Shown: one piece after another, positions 6,456 to 8,976 of the stretch
How the letters are laid out: each line of letters starts with the position of its first letter
How positions within the stretch are numbered: the first letter of the stretch is position 1
The notes under the pieces: generated by a model
Seen by the model: the letters and a program-made list of their open reading frames with translations, nothing else
Told to the model about the DNA's origin: nothing
Database searches by the model: none
Program-made: the position numbers and the translations under genes
DNA from: an uncultured bacterium
GTDB lineage: Bacteria > Auribacterota > Tritonobacteria > UBA1439
Length of the DNA: 8,976 bases
NCBI GenBank assembly: GCA_937858775.1
Contig: CALLYX010000295.1
Location: forward strand, 1 to 8,976
Direction: 5' to 3'

Positions 6456-7159
6456 ACGCGTCGAATGCGGGGCGCGCGTGGGCGGGGGGCGGCGCGGTGC
6501 GGAGGATGATTCTCCTCGGCATCATGCTGGCGTGCCTGCGCCGCGCGGACGGTATCGCGGCCGTCCTGCCGGTCGCGCAGAAGTACCAGGAGAAGACCCA
6601 GTGGTGCTGGGCCGGCTGCTCGCAGGCGATCCTGGAGTACTACGGCGTGGCCGCGACGCAGACGGCCATAGCCGCGTACGGCACCGACGGGTCGAGGAGG
6701 GGGATTGACATGATCCTCGACCATTTCGCCGGAATCGACTCCACCCCCTACGCCCGCTGCCTGAGCGAGCCGGAGGTCGACAGCGAGATAAGCGCCGGCA
6801 GGCCGCCCGTGGTGCGGTGGGGATGGGACAGCGGCGGGGGGCATTTCGTCGTCGCGCGCGGGATCGACGGCGGCATGATCTACCTGATGGATCCTTGGTA
6901 CGGCCCCACCATCAACGCCTACTCGTGGGTGGTGAGCGGCGGCGGCCACACCTGGACGCACAGCCTTCCGCTCGACACCGATCCCGCGCCGACGGCCGCG
7001 CCCACGATCACGCCGGCTCCCGCGATCACCCCCACCCCGACGCCGTGGATCTTCCCGAAGAGGGTGAACTTCCAGCCGCCGGGGTCGCCGCGCGTCGACG
7101 GCTTCGTCCCGGACTGGGGCGGAATGTACGACGAGGCGCTGACCTACGGTTGGATCTGA
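6452..7159 (+). CDS. Secreted papain-like (C39/AvrRpt2-type) cysteine peptidase
   Basis: This 235-residue protein has an N-terminal hydrophobic segment (about 19-28, MILLGIMLAC), consistent with export. The catalytic core covers about residues 37-175. EKTQWCWAGCSQAILEYYG (47-65) contains the nucleophile Cys52, and the oxyanion-hole Gln46 lies six residues earlier, as in papain. GGGHFVVARGID (128-139) contains His131, and YLMDPWYG (144-151) contains Asp147. All catalytic positions are present, so it is probably active. Papain-like proteins with a WCWA motif include bacterial secreted peptidases and the AvrRpt2 effector. A Pro/Thr-rich linker follows (176-199). The last ~32 residues begin like a beta-sandwich or carbohydrate-binding module (VNFQPPGSP, then YGW) and stop abruptly. 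The start overlaps the previous stop. An internal ATG at 6506 would start directly at the hydrophobic segment, but its GGAGG is too close. Confidence 0.88.
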   Translation: MNASNAGRAWAGGGAVRRMILLGIMLACLRRADGIAAVLPVAQKYQEKTQWCWAGCSQAILEYYGVAATQTAIAAYGTDGSRRGIDMILDHFAGIDSTPYARCLSEPEVDSEISAGRPPVVRWGWDSGGGHFVVARGIDGGMIYLMDPWYGPTINAYSWVVSGGGHTWTHSLPLDTDPAPTAAPTITPAPAITPTPTPWIFPKRVNFQPPGSPRVDGFVPDWGGMYDEALTYGWI

Positions 7160-7200
7160 GCGTCGCGGGGTGAAGGGGGGGCGTCCGCTTGGGAGGGTGA

Positions 7201-7287
7201 TGGTGCGGAAGGGGGGAGTTGAACCCCCACCCCGTTGCCGGGACTAGACCCTGAATCTAGCGCGTCTGCCAGTTCCGCCACTTCCGC
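7201..7287 (-). tRNA. tRNA-Leu (anticodon CAG)
   Basis: Reading the minus strand from 7287, the acceptor stem GCGGAAG pairs fully with CTTCCGC. The D-arm region contains GGCAGACGC. The anticodon stem is CTAGA/TCTAG around the loop TTCAGGG, with anticodon CAG at 7251-7253, which reads CTG, a favoured Leu codon in GC-rich genes. A long variable arm (CCCG-GCAA-CGGG) marks the class II tRNA expected for Leu. The T-arm is GGGGG-TTCAACT-CCCCC. The discriminator is A (7204) and the CCA end is encoded (7201-7203). The gene is convergent with the peptidase gene, whose stop lies 41 bases away. Confidence 0.97.
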
Positions 7288-7301
7288 AACGTGGAAGGCG
7301 C

Positions 7302-7330
7302 ATTCTAGACCATCCGGCCGGGCCTGTCAA
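7302..7330 (-). promoter_or_regulatory. Near-consensus sigma-70 promoter of tRNA-Leu
   Basis: On the minus strand a perfect -35 box, TTGACA (7325-7330), is followed by a 17-base spacer and the -10 box TAGAAT (7302-7307), which is 5 of 6 consensus. Fourteen bases separate the -10 box from the mature tRNA 5' end, so transcription should start about 7 bases before the tRNA. Strong promoters are expected for tRNA genes. The match stands out in such GC-rich DNA and indicates that the organism's housekeeping sigma factor uses the standard consensus. Confidence 0.85.
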
Positions 7331-7358
7331 CCGGGCGCGCCGCGTCCCCGCCGCCGCG

Positions 7359-8261
7359 TCAATCCCTCTTTCCCAGCCAGTGCGGGGCGAGGATCAGGAG
7401 CGCGATGTTGGAGACGGTCACGAGGACGCCCGGCACGGATGCGGTCTTGCCGATCAACTCGAGGCCGATGGCGGTCGAGAACGCGGACATCTTGATCGTT
7501 CCAAGCAGCACGAGGCTGGCCCGCCTCCCGCGGTCCACGTCGGGCCGCGAAAAGAGGGCGCCCAGGAGCAACGCCGGGCCGAAGACGCTCGCCGCCGCCG
7601 CGCCGCCCGCGCGCAGAAGGATATCGTGGCGTTCGAGAAAGATCTCCCGGTTGACGCCGACCGCCGCGAGGACGATGGCGGCGAATCCCCAATTCACGAC
7701 CGTGCCGTGCCAGCGGGAGACCCGGTGCGCGAGCCCTGCCCGTATGATCATCCGCGCGGCTAAGAACGGCGCCACGAGGAGTTTTATGAGGGCGGGGGCG
7801 AGATGCCACGGCGTGATCAGGGCGTCGCCGAGGAGCGCGGCGGCGAGGAGGGGGGCGAGGACGAGCGTGGCGGCGAAGCCGCCCACCAGCCCGACGGTGG
7901 AGAGGGTCATGTCCCCGGCGCAGAGCCGAGTGAAAGGCATGATGGCGATGCCGGGCGGCGCCGCGGCGACGAGCACGAATCCCGCCCGCAGCAACGGATC
8001 GTCGACCAGCGCCCAGGCGCAGGCGAGCATGGCGCCACCCAGGAGAAGCTGGTTGAGGATGATCCCGACGGCGAGGGGCCTGGCCAGGAGGAGCGGCCGC
8101 CGGAACTCCCTCCAGGCGAAGCCGCTCATCGAGACGGTCGTTATGACCATGAGGATCGGCATGGCGAACGGATCGAGAAACGCGACGCGGCCGCCGAGGG
8201 CTAGGCCGAGCGCGACGGCGCCGAGAAGGAGCAGGTTGCGCGTGGCCGATATATTCTTCAT
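7359..8261 (-). CDS. BASS-family transporter (bile acid:Na+ symporter-like)
   Basis: This is a 300-residue integral inner-membrane protein with about nine or ten hydrophobic helices and short charged loops. The key segment VAAAPPGIAIMPFTRLCAGDMTLSTVGL (split at residues 98-112 and 113-125) resembles the core BASS motif, in which a Pro/Gly-rich turn is followed by T..A.GD..LS. In known BASS proteins this region belongs to the broken, crossing helices that bind Na+ and substrate. The substrate cannot be read from the sequence; family members move bile acids, pantoate, pyruvate and other organic anions, and ACR3 and auxin-efflux carriers are distant relatives with a similar layout. The ATG at 8261 is chosen because the first helix follows at once. 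An AGGAG abuts it too closely to be ideal, and a GGGGAAGGG further upstream may serve instead. Upstream on the same strand, a 34-base gap separates it from the partial gene, so the two may be co-transcribed. Confidence 0.82.
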   Translation of the reverse strand: MKNISATRNLLLLGAVALGLALGGRVAFLDPFAMPILMVITTVSMSGFAWREFRRPLLLARPLAVGIILNQLLLGGAMLACAWALVDDPLLRAGFVLVAAAPPGIAIMPFTRLCAGDMTLSTVGLVGGFAATLVLAPLLAAALLGDALITPWHLAPALIKLLVAPFLAARMIIRAGLAHRVSRWHGTVVNWGFAAIVLAAVGVNREIFLERHDILLRAGGAAAASVFGPALLLGALFSRPDVDRGRRASLVLLGTIKMSAFSTAIGLELIGKTASVPGVLVTVSNIALLILAPHWLGKRD

Positions 8262-8295
8262 CTCCTGCCGTTGCCCTTCCCCGCGCGTCCGCGCG

Positions 8296-8976
8296 TCAGA
8301 AATCCGCGGCCACGGGGGCGGCCGCCGCGACGGGGCGTTTCCAATCCGCCGGGAAGATCTCGACCGTGCAGAGGCCTGCGATGCGGGCACCCTCCGCGTC
8401 GTATTGCGAGAATACACTGCCGCCGAGGCGCTTCAGGGGCAGGAGCGTCCGGATCGGCCCGTTCGTGAGCACGAGCGCGGCGGGGGAGGGGCGGGAGCCG
8501 CGCGGGATCCCCTCGATCCTCTCCGCCCATCGCCGGACTAGCGGGTTCGCCGCGCAGAACGCGGCGCATGACCGGCTCCTCGTGACCGCCCCGGCGACGG
8601 AATCCCCGCCCCGCACGGAGGCGAGCCCTCCGGCGCGCCCCTTTTCCGGGACGCCGAGCACTTCCGCGGCGTAGCGCAGCGCGTCGCCGCCCCGTATCGG
8701 GACGAACTCGGCGGCGCGGCACGCCCTCTTGGGGCCGAGCCTCCCGAGGAGGAGCCCGGCGGCCGCCTCCGGATCCGGACAGGAGATGGCGAGGCGGGAG
8801 AGCGACGCGGCGTCGGGCGGCGGATTTCGGTGAGGGGCGCCGCCGGAGAGCCCGAGTGCGCGGAAAATTGCGCTCCCCTCCCACCCCCCCGCCCGGGCGC
8901 GGACGCGTCCGGGCGGCCCCCCGAAGTAGGAGGCGATCTCGGCGGCCGCGAGTAGGAGGCCGGCGAGGCCGAGGGC
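8296..8976 (-). CDS. Unrecognised, probably exported or membrane-anchored protein (5' end beyond window)
   Basis: The reading frame is open from the stop at 8296-8298 to the right edge of the window, giving 226 visible residues without a start. The first visible residues, ALGLAGLLLAAAEIASYFGG, form a hydrophobic segment that looks like the core of a signal peptide or membrane anchor, so probably only a few N-terminal residues are missing. The rest is Ala/Gly/Arg-rich, with six Cys residues, two of them close together in SCAAFC. It ends with a more structured stretch, including GPIRTLLPLKRLGG and CTVEIFPADW, and a low-complexity Ala/Pro/Val tail. I do not recognise a family. An internal ATG at 8661 would give a 121-residue protein, but the open frame and uniform codon use upstream favour the longer form. 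It lies 34 bases upstream of the BASS transporter gene on the same strand. Confidence 0.65.
   Translation of the reverse strand, partial: ALGLAGLLLAAAEIASYFGGPPGRVRARAGGWEGSAIFRALGLSGGAPHRNPPPDAASLSRLAISCPDPEAAAGLLLGRLGPKRACRAAEFVPIRGGDALRYAAEVLGVPEKGRAGGLASVRGGDSVAGAVTRSRSCAAFCAANPLVRRWAERIEGIPRGSRPSPAALVLTNGPIRTLLPLKRLGGSVFSQYDAEGARIAGLCTVEIFPADWKRPVAAAAPVAADF

Noticed and set aside
7380..8541. Plus-strand open frames over the BASS transporter gene
   Set aside because: The minus-strand frame encodes a clear multi-helix membrane protein with a family motif. The plus frames are Arg/Ser/Gly-rich shadows.

Overview
The window is GC-rich throughout, with strong G/C preference at third codon positions. 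It looks like a chromosomal segment of an uncultured diderm (Gram-negative type) bacterium. The evidence for an outer membrane is a lipoprotein of the OmpH/Skp family and several exported proteins. The aconitase is the short single-chain 'Aquifex type', and it sits beside a small DUF2582-type winged-helix protein. From memory this mix fits deep-branching or candidate phyla (Omnitrophota/Auribacterota-like, Deltaproteobacteria-like), but the phylum cannot be fixed from this sequence. No phage genes, transposase, CRISPR array or antibiotic-resistance gene is visible.

Layout. Positions 1-370 are non-coding or unassigned and open with a GATATC-bounded, GC-rich inverted repeat. A doubtful minus-strand ORF follows (371-742). 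From 817 to 5364 there is a tightly packed plus-strand block: winged-helix protein, aconitase, OmpH/Skp-like lipoprotein, a protein with a degenerate LytM/M23 domain, a small Arg-rich protein and a DUF6884-like protein. Junctions are a 1-base gap, ATGA, ATGA and GTGA overlaps, plus one 89-base gap before the LytM-like gene. This suggests one or two translationally coupled operons. A gene-free gap of about 0.4 kb (5365-5783) contains a run of consecutive inverted repeats. After it comes a coupled pair for two exported proteins: an unknown protein and a papain-like (C39/AvrRpt2-type) cysteine peptidase. The peptidase ends in a Pro/Thr linker and what looks like the first ~30 residues of a further domain.

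A tRNA-Leu(CAG) gene with encoded CCA and a near-consensus promoter lies on the minus strand at 7201-7287. Beyond it, also on the minus strand, are a BASS-family (bile acid:Na+ symporter-like) membrane transporter and an unrecognised, probably exported or anchored protein that runs off the right edge.

The aconitase supplies a TCA-cycle step. The lipoprotein and the LytM-like protein point to envelope biogenesis, so the block is functionally mixed. The items most worth a second look are: the LytM domain that has lost three of its four active-site positions; the two-gene secreted peptidase system; the peptidase tail that stops next to the tRNA; the hairpin cluster upstream of that system; and the coupled Arg-rich/DUF6884-like pair.
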